A stretch of DNA of 64,000 bases from CAXBNB01 sp965267535 (GCA_965267535.1 OZ254082.1:4712001-4776000); one strand, 5' to 3'. Shown: positions 7,267 to 17,084, counted from the first letter of the stretch. The notes: generated from the sequence alone by a model not told the origin. Translations and numbers: made by a program.

Positions 7267-9480
7267 TTGAAAACCTCGCTACTCCTCTTACTGACCTGTA
7301 TATACAGTGTACTGGCTTTTGCTCAGGAAAACATCCCTATCGGGTCATGGCGGGTACACTTCAACTACGAACGCACCCACCTGGTAGCTCAAGCCAAAGA
7401 ACGCATCTATTGCGCCACCCCGTTTGGGTTGTTTTATTATGATTTGGAAGACAACAGTCTTGCAACTCTCTCCAAAGTAAATGGACTCAGCGATATCGGT
7501 GTGTCGGCACTGGCATACCATCAGGAAACTGATTTGCTGGTGATCGGATATGAAAACGGGAACCTCGACCTGATTCAGGGTCGTGAGGTATTGAATGTAA
7601 CCACCATAAAAAAACGCGACATCAATGAAAGCAAGCGCATCAACCATATCGCGTTTCGTGAAAATCAGATTTATGTAGCTACCAATTTTGGTGTGCTGGT
7701 GGTAAATGCCACCGATGGAGAAATTCGTGAGGCATATTTAAACCTGGGAGAAAACGGTGCTCCCACAAAAATCAATACAACCGTATTTTTTGGGCAATCT
7801 ATATTTTTGGCTACCAACAGTGGCATGCTTCGGGGACAGATCGATCCTCAAGTCAATCTCCAGGACTTCAACAACTGGGAACGTTTTAAGGGTACTCCTG
7901 TGGCGGATACTCGCATATTTTCTGCCGCTATTCTGAATAACCTTGTTGTGGCCACTAATGGGGAATACGTATACGCTTACGACGGTACCAGCTGGGAAAA
8001 CACAAACTTACCTGCCAGCCAGCAGGAGCTTTTTCTGTTGAAAGCCCAAGGTGACCTAATACTGGCAATATCCGAAGGGGGCATTCATGCATTCAACAGC
8101 TCGTTTGAGTCTTCTTCTTTTGCTTTAGGTCAGGGACAAAGCCCACAGGATGCCATACTCGCCAACGACGGTAGCCTTTGGTTTGCAGACTACTCGCTGG
8201 GATTGTCGCGTCTGCAGCAGCAATCCGTTTCACGATTTGTACCCAATGGCCCTTCGCAAGGAATTACCGGCAAATTACGTCTGGCTGGCAACTCCATAGT
8301 GGCACTTCCTCGTGCCACCACCTCACTTTACCAACCTCTGAGAAACGGATTAGGCTACTCCATATTTGAAAACGGAAACTGGACTGTAGTATCGACCGAT
8401 GCACTGCAAAACATAGACGATCTGGTGGATATCTCTCCCGACAAACGCTTTGTAGCTTCATTCGGCGATGGGCTTTTGGATACTAAAACCAACATACTCT
8501 ACAACGAAACAAACAGCCCCCTTACCTTGTCTGGCTCACACCTGCTGGTAGCAGGATTGGCCAGCGACCCTCACGGCAATACCTGGGTAGCTCAATCGGG
8601 AAGCTCTCCTCTGCACCGACTGGACGCAGACGGCAACTGGCAAACTCTACCCATAAATAGCAGAGCGGCCGAAACGCCAGCAGAGGTACAACTAAGCCCT
8701 CGCGGCAATGTGTGGATACAGGTGAGCAACACCTTTTCCGGGGGTATAGTAGCCTACGACCCGGAAAATCAACAGACTCGGTATATCACTGCCACCAATG
8801 GTAACTTACCCTCTACCCGGGTAAATGACATTGCCTTTGGCAAAGACGAGGAAATCTGGATAGCCACTGATAACGGACCTGCTTTCTTTCCTTTTTCACT
8901 CGGAGTAATTGCTGATAATACGCTAGAGGTAAGCAGACCGATCTTTGAAAATCGCTTTTTACTCAGAGATGAACCTATAACAGCTATAGAAATAGACGGT
9001 GGTAATCGAAAGTGGATCGGAACCCATGACGGCCTTTGGCTTCTGGAAGATAATGCAGACAAGGTTGTTCACTTTTTCAACACAGACAATAGCCCTTTGC
9101 TTTCCAACAACATACTGGATCTATTGATTCACCCATCTACCGGAGAGCTTTATATAGCTACTGACAAAGGGCTCATTTCTTTCAGAACAGATGCCACAGA
9201 AGCTAAGCCTACCCATCAGGAAGTGAAAATATTTCCTAATCCGGTCACGCCCGGGTACACTGGATTGGTAGGTATTAGTGGATTGGCAAGCGACGCTGTA
9301 GTAAAGATAACTACCGTATCTGGCAGATTGGTAAAAGAACTGCATGCTGCCGGGGGATCTACCTCCTGGGATATGGCCGATCATCAGGGTAGACGCGCCG
9401 AATCGGGCGTATACCTGGTATTTAGTGCCACATCAGACGGCAAAGATACTTTTGTGGGGAAAATAGCCATTATCAACTGA
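7267..9480 (+). CDS. porZ: PorZ-like beta-propeller protein of the type IX secretion system
   Basis: A 737-residue secreted protein that matches the PorZ pattern. In type IX secretion PorZ is an outer-membrane surface component of the attachment complex, needed to deliver A-LPS for anchoring cargo. It starts with a signal peptide (MKTSLLLLLTCIYSVLAFAQ) and IPIGSWRVHFNY. Repeated beta-propeller blades follow, such as 'GLFYYD', 'NLDLI' and 'IWIATDNGPAFF'. The C-terminus is a T9SS type A sorting domain (EVKIFPNPVTPG ... GVYLVFSATSDGK). The start is a TTG directly after the tdk stop, which is unusual but is the only one that gives the signal peptide. The stop overlaps the recO ATG (TGATG). PorZ is the best match; a related two-component-type propeller protein is the alternative. 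Confidence 0.85.
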   Translation: MKTSLLLLLTCIYSVLAFAQENIPIGSWRVHFNYERTHLVAQAKERIYCATPFGLFYYDLEDNSLATLSKVNGLSDIGVSALAYHQETDLLVIGYENGNLDLIQGREVLNVTTIKKRDINESKRINHIAFRENQIYVATNFGVLVVNATDGEIREAYLNLGENGAPTKINTTVFFGQSIFLATNSGMLRGQIDPQVNLQDFNNWERFKGTPVADTRIFSAAILNNLVVATNGEYVYAYDGTSWENTNLPASQQELFLLKAQGDLILAISEGGIHAFNSSFESSSFALGQGQSPQDAILANDGSLWFADYSLGLSRLQQQSVSRFVPNGPSQGITGKLRLAGNSIVALPRATTSLYQPLRNGLGYSIFENGNWTVVSTDALQNIDDLVDISPDKRFVASFGDGLLDTKTNILYNETNSPLTLSGSHLLVAGLASDPHGNTWVAQSGSSPLHRLDADGNWQTLPINSRAAETPAEVQLSPRGNVWIQVSNTFSGGIVAYDPENQQTRYITATNGNLPSTRVNDIAFGKDEEIWIATDNGPAFFPFSLGVIADNTLEVSRPIFENRFLLRDEPITAIEIDGGNRKWIGTHDGLWLLEDNADKVVHFFNTDNSPLLSNNILDLLIHPSTGELYIATDKGLISFRTDATEAKPTHQEVKIFPNPVTPGYTGLVGISGLASDAVVKITTVSGRLVKELHAAGGSTSWDMADHQGRRAESGVYLVFSATSDGKDTFVGKIAIIN

Positions 9481-10172
9481 TGCTTCACAAGACGAGAGGG
9501 ATAGTGCTCAACTACATAAAGTACCGCGACACGTCGGTCATTGTAAAAATATACACCGAAGAGTTTGGGCTTCAATCTTACATAATCAATGGTATAAGAA
9601 GCAAAGCATCGAAAAAAAGCCTGGCTCTGCTACAGCCGCTCTCACTACTGGAGCTGGTGGTATATCGAAAAAAAAACAGCAACGGAGGCATCAGCCGGTT
9701 GTCGGAATACCGATCGGGATATCCCTTTAAGAGTATTCCTTTTGACATTAAAAAGTCTGCCATTGTGCTTTTTATTTCGGAGTGGTTTTCCAAAACTCTG
9801 AGCGAAGAAGAAGGTGATCATAGCGGACAGTTTTCGTTTTTTTTTCAGTCTATCAAAGCGTTTGACAACCTTACCTCCCGCTACGAAAATTTTCATTTAC
9901 AACTCATGATAAAAGCTGCTGACTACTTTGGATTTGCTATAGGCACTGCAGCCAATCTACTCGACGAAGAAACTATCACCCATGAAGAAATGCAGATAGC
10001 TGCTGACAAAGCTATAGCGCTAGGACAGCAAACCTACGATCAGCCATTGCCGATCAGCAATACCGAAAGAATGGATATATTGGACCTACTTATTCGATAC
10101 TATACATTGCATATCGAAAGTTTTGGCACGATCAAGTCTGCATCCGTACTAAAAGGGGTCTTTCACTCCTGA
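9480..10172 (+). CDS. recO: DNA repair protein RecO
   Basis: RecO helps RecR load RecA onto SSB-coated single-stranded DNA in the RecF pathway. The 230-residue protein starts with the RecO OB-fold pattern (MLHKTRGIVLNYIKYRDTSVIVKIYTEEFGL) and continues with the helical C-terminal domain. No zinc-finger cysteines are seen, as is common in Bacteroidota RecO. Length is typical. The start overlaps the porZ stop by one base, so it is probably translated from the same transcript. No further gene follows for about 140 bp. Confidence 0.93.
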   Translation: MLHKTRGIVLNYIKYRDTSVIVKIYTEEFGLQSYIINGIRSKASKKSLALLQPLSLLELVVYRKKNSNGGISRLSEYRSGYPFKSIPFDIKKSAIVLFISEWFSKTLSEEEGDHSGQFSFFFQSIKAFDNLTSRYENFHLQLMIKAADYFGFAIGTAANLLDEETITHEEMQIAADKAIALGQQTYDQPLPISNTERMDILDLLIRYYTLHIESFGTIKSASVLKGVFHS

Positions 10173-10309
10173 TTTACTGCAATCCTACGCCTGAAGGTGC
10201 TTCCTCAGGAAATAATTCCAGCTCTGATCCCTCTTTTTAATACTGCATACATTAATTTAACGCTTTGAAATTTGAGAATTATCGTAAACACGCAAATTAA
10301 AAAACTACT

Positions 10310-10768
10310 ATGAAAAAAGTATTGTTAACTATACTCGCTGGCGGACTTATTCTTGCATCTTGCGGTGGCAAAAAAAGCCAATCAGAAAAAGCTGAAACTC
10401 AAGCTGCAGAACCTGCAAAAAAAGAAATGGCGGAGAAGCCTTCTGTATTTTTCAAGCATCCGAAAAACGGCGCTAAAGTAGCCAGCCCTGTATTTATAGA
10501 AATGGGAGTAAAAGGCATGACTGTAGAGCCAGCCGGTACAGTAAAAGAAGGCTATGGCCACCACCACATACTGATCAACCAGACCAGCTGGCCCAAGGGG
10601 CAGGTGATACCAGCCAGCGACTCTACCATTCACTTTGGCAAGGGTCAGACCGACGCGTCTCTTGAGCTGGAGCCTGGCAAATACACCATCGCGTTGCAAT
10701 TTGCCGACGGTGTACATACTTCATACGGAGAAGAGATGGCTGCATCTATAGAAATTACTGTAGAATAA
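10310..10768 (+). CDS. DUF4399 lipoprotein
   Basis: A 152-residue lipoprotein. The signal ends in a clear lipobox (ILASC, Cys at residue 18), followed by a charged Lys/Glu/Ala tether and a compact DUF4399 domain (FKHPKNGAKVASPVFIEMGVKGM, GYGHHHILIN, LELEPGKYTIALQFADGVH). The family is common in marine bacteria and has no established function. The HHH cluster may bind a metal; that is inference only. It stands alone, with a strong terminator 22 bp downstream. Confidence 0.88.
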   Translation: MKKVLLTILAGGLILASCGGKKSQSEKAETQAAEPAKKEMAEKPSVFFKHPKNGAKVASPVFIEMGVKGMTVEPAGTVKEGYGHHHILINQTSWPKGQVIPASDSTIHFGKGQTDASLELEPGKYTIALQFADGVHTSYGEEMAASIEITVE

Positions 10769-10790
10769 ACAAAAACGACTTCTGTCAACA

Positions 10791-10828
10791 AAATAAAGAC
10801 CCGGCTATTGTCAGGTCTTTATTTTTTT
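10791..10828 (+). terminator. Intrinsic terminator after the DUF4399 gene
   Basis: An 11-bp perfect stem, AAATAAAGACC (10791-10801) with GGTCTTTATTT (10814-10824), is followed by a T-run. It ends the DUF4399 transcript before the dioxygenase gene. Confidence 0.85.
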
Positions 10829-10873
10829 AGGTCTTTTGCGTAACTTGTTTGAATTAACTATCGACCCAAGAAA

Positions 10874-11851
10874 ATGAGTGAAAAACTATACGATGAAATT
10901 CCTTCGCTGGATCTGGCTGATTTTACCGGAGGTGACCCTGCGAAAAAACGTGACTTTGTAAAAAATCTGGGCCAGGCATACCAAAACATTGGTTTTGTGG
11001 CTATCAAAAACCACGGACTTTCCAATGAATTGGTAGAGAAGCTCTATGAAGTAAACAAACAGTTTTTTTCTCTGCCCGACGAAGTAAAAGCTAACTATGA
11101 AGACCCCAACAACTTTGGACAAAGAGGCTATGTAGGTAAAGGAAAAGAGCATGCCAAAGGACGCACAACAGGCGATTTAAAGGAGTTTTATCATGTAGGA
11201 CAGGAAGTTACAGACGGTGACCCGATCAAAAACGAGTATCCGGATAATATATGGCCCGACAATGAAATACCCGCTTACAAAGAGGTGGCACTTGAAGCTT
11301 ACCGAACTATCGAAGCAGCTGGAAAACACATGCTCAGAGCCATTGCCTTGTATCTCGAACTGGACGAGCACTATTTTGACGACAAAGTACACAATGGCAA
11401 TAGCATACTACGACCTATCCACTATTTCCCGATAGAAAACCCCGAAGCTATACCTGACGATGCAGTACGTGCTGCCGAGCATGGTGACATAAACCTGATC
11501 ACACTACTGATGGGAGCAAGTGCCGATGGTCTACAGGTACTACGACGAGATGGTAAGTGGATTCCGATAACAGCACTGCCCGATCAGCTGGTTGTAAATG
11601 TGGGAGATATGCTGGAAAGACACACCAACAACAAACTGAAATCTACCATTCACCGGGTCGTAAATCCACCCAAAGAGCTAATGAAAACCTCGCGCTATTC
11701 GATTCCCTTTTTCATGCACCCACGATCCGACATGGATATCTCCTGCCTCGAAAACTGCATAGATGCTGATCATCCCAAAGCTTATGAGGACATTACAGCG
11801 GGAGAATTTCTCAGTGAACGACTTGCCGAAATTGGCCTTAAGAAAAAGTAA
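10874..11851 (+). CDS. Isopenicillin N synthase-like 2-oxoglutarate/Fe(II) dioxygenase
   Basis: A 325-residue non-haem iron oxygenase of the DIOX_N / 2OG-FeII family. The N-terminal DIOX_N part (IPSLDLADF, GFVAIKNHGL) is followed by the jelly-roll core. Iron ligands are HGD at about residue 203 and a distal His at about 260 (KSTIHRVVNPP). The 2-oxoglutarate-binding RxS is SRYSIPFF. All key residues are present. Family members oxidise very different substrates, so none can be assigned. The last base of its stop is the first base of the next ATG (TAATG), linking it translationally to the chromate-type transporter. Confidence 0.9.
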   Translation: MSEKLYDEIPSLDLADFTGGDPAKKRDFVKNLGQAYQNIGFVAIKNHGLSNELVEKLYEVNKQFFSLPDEVKANYEDPNNFGQRGYVGKGKEHAKGRTTGDLKEFYHVGQEVTDGDPIKNEYPDNIWPDNEIPAYKEVALEAYRTIEAAGKHMLRAIALYLELDEHYFDDKVHNGNSILRPIHYFPIENPEAIPDDAVRAAEHGDINLITLLMGASADGLQVLRRDGKWIPITALPDQLVVNVGDMLERHTNNKLKSTIHRVVNPPKELMKTSRYSIPFFMHPRSDMDISCLENCIDADHPKAYEDITAGEFLSERLAEIGLKKK

Positions 11852-13026
11852 TGTTTAAAAAAGTAAGGGCTTATATATTTTTAAAAGATGTGTTGATCCT
11901 TGCTATATCTGCCTTTGGTGGTCCTCAGGCTCACCTGGGCATGATGCTCGATCTGATGGTAAAAAAGCGCGGTTACCTCGACGAAAAGGAACTTATCGAG
12001 CTTACAGCCCTTTGTCAGATACTACCCGGGCCTACCTCCACCCAAACCATAACAGCTATTGGGTACAAAATAGGCGGCCCAAATCTGGCTTACCTTACTC
12101 TTTTGGTCTGGATACTGCCGGCATTTTTGATTATGACTACTGCCGGCATTGCCATTTCTGTGGTAGACAAAGATCAAATTTCTCTGGAGTTTACCCGATA
12201 CATTCACCCAATTGCAGTGGGCATAGTGGGCTACTCGGCATACGTCATCATCAGAAAAGTAGTAAAAGGCCCCACTGCTATCCTTCTGATGGTCGCGTCG
12301 GCTGTTATCTCCTTTTATATTCGTACGCCTTATGTCTTTCCTGTTTTGTTGCTGGTAGGTGGGGGCATTACAGCGTTCAACTTCAAAAAACAACCCATCG
12401 AAGAAAAAGGTGAGCTGAACATTAAGTGGGCCAATTTCTTTTTATGGGGGGGTGTTTTTGTTTTAGCTGCAGTGCTCGGAGGTATCACCAACTCACTTAG
12501 CATTCGCGTTTTTGAAAACTTTTACCGCAATGGCAGTCTTATTTTTGGAGGCGGGCAGGTTTTGGTGCCACTACTTTATACGGAATTTGTAGAATTTAAA
12601 AATTACCTTACCTCTGAAGAGTTTTTATCCGGATTTGCGCTGGTGCAGGCTCTTCCCGGTCCTGTGTTTTCTTTCAGTGCCTACATTGGAGCTATATCTC
12701 TGAAAGATTATGGTATTTATTCCCAAATTGTAGGAGCTGTCATGGCTGCTTTGGGCGTTTTTTTACCGGGCACATTTCTCATCTTCTTTATTATCCGGTT
12801 TTGGGAAGAATTAAAGAAATACCGGATTATCAGGGCGTCTATTGATGGCATTAGTGCTGTGAGCGCTGGCATGATACTGGCCGCCACATTTCTGCTTTTT
12901 GTTCCCTTGCAGGACGAACCTATCAACTACTTTTTAATGCCTATAACTTTTCTTTTGCTGGTATTTACCCGGGTAAGTACTCCCATTCTTATTCTGCTGG
13001 GGCTGGCTGCAGGATTTATCTTTTAG
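11851..13026 (+). CDS. Chromate-transporter (CHR) family membrane protein
   Basis: A 391-residue inner-membrane protein with two tandem CHR domains. Each half carries the family's Pro/Gly-rich motif: FGGPQAHLGMM and QILPGPTST in the first, and FGGGQVLVPLLY and ALVQALPGPVFSF in the second. About ten hydrophobic segments are visible. The family includes chromate exporters (ChrA), but many members have other or unknown substrates, so chromate should not be assumed. It overlaps the dioxygenase stop by one base, forming a two-gene unit. Confidence 0.88.
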   Translation: MFKKVRAYIFLKDVLILAISAFGGPQAHLGMMLDLMVKKRGYLDEKELIELTALCQILPGPTSTQTITAIGYKIGGPNLAYLTLLVWILPAFLIMTTAGIAISVVDKDQISLEFTRYIHPIAVGIVGYSAYVIIRKVVKGPTAILLMVASAVISFYIRTPYVFPVLLLVGGGITAFNFKKQPIEEKGELNIKWANFFLWGGVFVLAAVLGGITNSLSIRVFENFYRNGSLIFGGGQVLVPLLYTEFVEFKNYLTSEEFLSGFALVQALPGPVFSFSAYIGAISLKDYGIYSQIVGAVMAALGVFLPGTFLIFFIIRFWEELKKYRIIRASIDGISAVSAGMILAATFLLFVPLQDEPINYFLMPITFLLLVFTRVSTPILILLGLAAGFIF

Positions 13027-13079
13027 CTAAGAAGCCCTCCAGCAACTGATTCTTGCGATGTTAGCCCCAACCTGTGTTG

Positions 13080-13117
13080 GGTGATAATCGAAGCATAACT
13101 ATACATCGATTATCACC
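13080..13117. repeat. Perfect 12-bp inverted repeat between convergent genes
   Basis: GGTGATAATCGA (13080-13091) and TCGATTATCACC (13106-13117) form a perfect 12-bp stem with a 14-base loop, between convergent chrA-type and purD genes. A second, smaller palindrome (TTGTGT / ACACAA) follows at about 13119-13135. No T-run follows, so this is not a standard terminator, though it may still end or protect transcripts. Confidence 0.6.
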
Positions 13118-13173
13118 ATTGTGTAATTAACACAACTGAGGTTTTCTGAGCTAAACCTCCTTTATAATATGCC

Positions 13174-14463
13174 TTATTTTTTATCCAGAATTGCCAAAAG
13201 GTCTTGTCCGATATCCTTCCGGTAATTCATCGCTTCCCACTCTATATTCCCCAATGCAGCGTAAGATGCGTCAAGGGCCTCCTGTATAGTTTGACCCATT
13301 CCCGTAGCGGCGATTACCCTGCCTCCATTGGTTACTACCGACTGGCCTTCCGATTTTGTGCCTGCATGAAACACTGTAGCTTGACTGTTTTGATCCAGAC
13401 CGGAAATTTCTTTTCCTTTTTCGTATGAGCCAGGATATCCCCCCGCCACAGCTACTACTGTAGTGGCTATTTGCGATGACGTCTCCAGCTCTACTTTATC
13501 CAGTGTTTTGCTGGCAGTAGCCTCAAATAACTCTACCAGATCTGACGATATCCTCGGCATCACTACCTGGGTTTCGGGATCGCCCATACGCACATTATAT
13601 TCGATCACATACGGCTCGCCCCCTATGTTCATCAGGCCTATAAATATAAAGCCTACATATTCCATACTTTCTTCTTTAAAACCTCTAACAGTAGGTTTTA
13701 TCACTTTTTCTTCCACCTTCTGCATAAACGACGCATCAGCAAACGGTACAGGAGATACAGCTCCCATTCCCCCGGTATTTGGCCCTGTGTCTCTTTCGCC
13801 TATACGCTTATAATCTTTCGCTTCCGGCAGTATTTTGTAGCTTTCGCCATCTGTGAGAACAAATACTGACAACTCTATGCCGTCTAAAAATTCCTCTATC
13901 AGTACTTTTTCACTTGCTGCGCCAAACTGACCATCGAGCATAGTTTTTATGGCTTCTTTTGCTTCTTGCAAATCCTGACTGATGATCACGCCTTTGCCTG
14001 CAGCCAATCCATCGGCTTTCAGTACGTAAGGGGCTGGTAAGGTATCTAAAAAGGCCAATCCTTCATTCAGGTTGCCCTGAGTTACAGTGAGTGCCTTAGC
14101 CGTTGGTACACCGTATTTTTCCATAAAGGCTTTTGAGAAGTCTTTACTTCCCTCTAGTTGGGCTCCTTTTTTATCCGGCCCGACAAATGCCAGCTTGTCC
14201 AGCATTTTTTCCGATTTGAAATAATCTCTTATGCCCAATACCAAAGGTTCTTCCGGGCCTACTACCACCATGTCGATTGACAAATCCAAAACGGCTTTCT
14301 TTACCGCCTCAAAATCATTTATGTTTAAAGGTATGTTTTCGGCCAGGCTGCTTGTGCCGGCATTGCCGGGAGCCACATATAGCTTTTTCACTTTCGGACT
14401 TTGGGACATCTTCCAGGTGAGGGCATGTTCTCTTCCTCCTGAACCTAAAACAAGAATATTCAT
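13174..14463 (-). CDS. purD: Phosphoribosylamine-glycine ligase
   Basis: Joins glycine to 5-phosphoribosylamine with ATP in purine synthesis. The 429-residue protein shows the N-terminal domain (MNILVLGSGGREHALTWK), the ATP-grasp lid and core (APYVLKADGLAAGKGV), the family block GPNTGGMGAVSPVP and the metal-binding YNVRMGDPETQ. Its length is normal. It stands alone on the minus strand, convergent with the transporter gene. A TAnnTTTG-like element (TATTTTTG) lies at 14487-14494 just upstream. Confidence 0.97.
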   Translation of the reverse strand: MNILVLGSGGREHALTWKMSQSPKVKKLYVAPGNAGTSSLAENIPLNINDFEAVKKAVLDLSIDMVVVGPEEPLVLGIRDYFKSEKMLDKLAFVGPDKKGAQLEGSKDFSKAFMEKYGVPTAKALTVTQGNLNEGLAFLDTLPAPYVLKADGLAAGKGVIISQDLQEAKEAIKTMLDGQFGAASEKVLIEEFLDGIELSVFVLTDGESYKILPEAKDYKRIGERDTGPNTGGMGAVSPVPFADASFMQKVEEKVIKPTVRGFKEESMEYVGFIFIGLMNIGGEPYVIEYNVRMGDPETQVVMPRISSDLVELFEATASKTLDKVELETSSQIATTVVAVAGGYPGSYEKGKEISGLDQNSQATVFHAGTKSEGQSVVTNGGRVIAATGMGQTIQEALDASYAALGNIEWEAMNYRKDIGQDLLAILDKK

Positions 14464-14486
14464 AGTGCGTCTAATTTATTGGACGG

Positions 14487-14494
14487 CAAAAATA
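14487..14494 (-). promoter_or_regulatory. Candidate -7 element of the purD promoter
   Basis: TATTTTTG on the minus strand fits TAnnTTTG and lies about 25 bases before the purD ATG. No clear TTTG was found at the -33 position. Confidence 0.35.
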
Positions 14495-14665
14495 GGGAGT
14501 ATTGGCAATTAGCCATACCTATTGTCAAGAAGATTGTACAGAATACATGAAAGTAGAAAAATACAGCAAGACAGCTCCGGTGCTATCGGGTGAATCTTAC
14601 CTACAGGGGTTCCTGTAACTTTCTCTCGTTGGGTTCAAAAAAAGGCGTGTGTTTCTCAGCAGTGC

Positions 14666-16864
14666 CTAGTTAGCATACTCTGACATAAATTTGATACGCA
14701 TGAGCCTCACCTCATCTTCTGTGTAATCATCGTACTCCAGCTCTTGCATGGCCACATCGATATCGTCTGTTTGTGCTGTGAGAAAATAATCGTATAAATC
14801 TTCCTGCCTTTCCTCATCCATAATCTGGTTTATATAATAGTCCAGATTTAGCTTGGTACCTGAGTAGCAAATGTTCTCTATCTCGGCAATAATATCATCG
14901 TAGGAAACATTTTTGGCCTCTGCTATCTCCTCCAGATCTACTTTTTTGTCTATCTGCTGGATGATAAAGATTTTGATTTTTGATTTATTTACAGCCGACT
15001 TTATGACTACCTCTGTCGCTGTTTCTATATCATTTTCTTCTATGTAATTGTTTATCAGGTCGAGAAAGGGCTTTCCAAACTTCATCACTTTGCCCATTCC
15101 TACACCGTTTACCTGAGCCAGGTCTTCTTTGGTGGTAGGGTATGTAGTGGCCATTTCTTCTAGCGATGGATCCTGAAAAATTACATACGGAGGAAGGTTT
15201 TTCTGTTTGGCTACTTTTTTTCTCAGCGCTTTTAGCAGTTCAAATAACCCTTCGTCGTAGGATTTGGCTGTGTTGTTTGATGAAAAATCGTCATCATCTC
15301 CTCCATCAACCGTATAGTCTTTGTCTTTAGAGAGCTCAATGGGATACGGGTTTTTCATATACTCAAGCCCTTTGTCTGAGAGCTTTAGCACACCCAGGTT
15401 CTCTATGTCTTTTCTCAATAGTTCATTGAGCAGGGTCTGTCTTACTACCGAACGCCAAAACACTTCTGTTTCTTCACTGCCGGACTTGAATACTTCCAGT
15501 TTGTTGTGATCGTAACTTTTCACATACTGGCTCTCTATTCCTCTTATTACATTAACAAGATGGCCTATATCAAACCGTTCATCGGTTTGCTGAGCGGTTT
15601 TTAATACCAGCTCTATATATTTCTGTCCGTCAAATTTTTCTTTGGGATGATCACAATTATCGCACATACCCTGATCGGTACACTCCGACCCGGTATATTC
15701 CTCGCCAAAATAGTGCAACAACTGTACCCTGCGACATACTGACGACTCTGCATAGGCAGACATTTCTTCCAGTAAGAGCTTGGCATTTTCCCTTTCTGTC
15801 ACGGGTTTGTCTTTATTGAACTTCTCGAGTTTTACTATATCGTCCAGGCTGTAAAACATGACACACTTACCCTCTAAGCCATCTCGCCCTGCTCTGCCGG
15901 TTTCCTGATAGTACCCTTCCAAAGATTTTGGGGTATCGTAATGGATAACAAACCGTACATCAGGTTTGTCTATACCCATACCAAAAGCGATAGTGGCTAC
16001 CACCACATCTACATCTTCATTGAGAAAATCATCCTGATTTTTCATCCGTACAGACGCATCCAGCCCCGCATGGTAGGGCACAGCCCGTATGTCGTTTACA
16101 CTCAGAAATTCTGCTATTTCTTCTACTTTTTTCCTGCTCAGACAATAGATAATTCCTGATTTACCCTTGTGTTCTTTTACAAATTTTATGAGTTGTTTTT
16201 TTACCTGTACTTTAGGCCTTACTTCATAGTATAGGTTGGTTCGGTTAAATGACGACTTGAAAACATCGGCATCCTCCATGTTTAGGTTTTTCTGTATATC
16301 CAGCTGTACTTTGGGAGTGGCCGTGGCTGTAAGTGCGATGATGGGTATATCTCCAAGCTGTGCGATGATCGATTTTATACGACGGTATTCTGGTCTAAAA
16401 TCATGCCCCCACTCTGATATACAATGGGCTTCATCGATAGCGGCAAAGGATATATGAGCTTCCTTCAAAAACTCTACATTTTCTTCTTTAGTGAGTGATT
16501 CGGGAGCTACATAGAGGAGCTTCACATCACCTGCAAGAGTTTCTTCTTTTACCCGCTTTATGTCTGCTTTAGACAATGTTGAATTCAAAAACTGGGCATT
16601 AATACCAAATGCATTCATTTGGTCTACCTGATTTTTCATCAGGGCTATCAGCGGAGAGATAACGATGGCCGTTCCCTTGCTGATAATGGCAGGTAACTGA
16701 TAGCAGAGCGATTTACCTGCTCCTGTAGGCATCAATACAAATGTATTTCTACCACTCAATATATTTTTAATGATCTTTTCCTGGTTTCCACGAAACCCAC
16801 TGAAGCCAAAAACCTCCTTTAATTTGTCCTTTAATTCTTCCTCCTGACTTACAACCATTCTCAT
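14666..16864 (-). CDS. recQ: ATP-dependent DNA helicase RecQ
   Basis: A 3'-5' DNA helicase acting in recombination and repair. The 732-residue protein has the Walker A motif at about residues 45-52 (LMPTGAGKS), the DEAH box (IDEAHCISEWGHDFRPEY), and motif VI (QETGRAGRDG). The zinc-binding cysteines of the RecQ-C-terminal region follow (CRR ... CTDQGMCDNCDHP). An HRDC domain comes near residue 540 onward (LPPYVIFQDPSLEEMA). A further C-terminal helical extension of about 120 residues, rich in acidic residues, follows the HRDC domain, as in other Bacteroidota RecQ proteins. It diverges from manC. Confidence 0.96.
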   Translation of the reverse strand: MRMVVSQEEELKDKLKEVFGFSGFRGNQEKIIKNILSGRNTFVLMPTGAGKSLCYQLPAIISKGTAIVISPLIALMKNQVDQMNAFGINAQFLNSTLSKADIKRVKEETLAGDVKLLYVAPESLTKEENVEFLKEAHISFAAIDEAHCISEWGHDFRPEYRRIKSIIAQLGDIPIIALTATATPKVQLDIQKNLNMEDADVFKSSFNRTNLYYEVRPKVQVKKQLIKFVKEHKGKSGIIYCLSRKKVEEIAEFLSVNDIRAVPYHAGLDASVRMKNQDDFLNEDVDVVVATIAFGMGIDKPDVRFVIHYDTPKSLEGYYQETGRAGRDGLEGKCVMFYSLDDIVKLEKFNKDKPVTERENAKLLLEEMSAYAESSVCRRVQLLHYFGEEYTGSECTDQGMCDNCDHPKEKFDGQKYIELVLKTAQQTDERFDIGHLVNVIRGIESQYVKSYDHNKLEVFKSGSEETEVFWRSVVRQTLLNELLRKDIENLGVLKLSDKGLEYMKNPYPIELSKDKDYTVDGGDDDDFSSNNTAKSYDEGLFELLKALRKKVAKQKNLPPYVIFQDPSLEEMATTYPTTKEDLAQVNGVGMGKVMKFGKPFLDLINNYIEENDIETATEVVIKSAVNKSKIKIFIIQQIDKKVDLEEIAEAKNVSYDDIIAEIENICYSGTKLNLDYYINQIMDEERQEDLYDYFLTAQTDDIDVAMQELEYDDYTEDEVRLMRIKFMSEYAN

Positions 16865-17076
16865 AACTAGTTAAGATTAGGGTACTGAATATAACAAAAA
16901 ATACAACAAAAACTGACGATACAATCAAATAAAGCCCTTTGTCAAAGCACTTTATAAAAAAAGTGATATCCACATATTTGAATTAGCCAATTTAACTTTT
17001 GGGCTGTTATTATTTCGTGCATTCTACACTTGCGCAATTCGATCCTGTATTTTCAACGTGATCTGGTCAATCCTTA

Positions 17077-17084
17077 TATATTTG
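17077..17084 (+). promoter_or_regulatory. Candidate -7 element of the manC promoter
   Basis: TATATTTG matches TAnnTTTG and lies 21 bases before the manC ATG at 17106. The -33 element is not clear. Confidence 0.4.

Noticed and set aside
14546..14617. 23-codon frame between purD and recQ
   Set aside because: Too short, no ribosome site, no resemblance to a known peptide.
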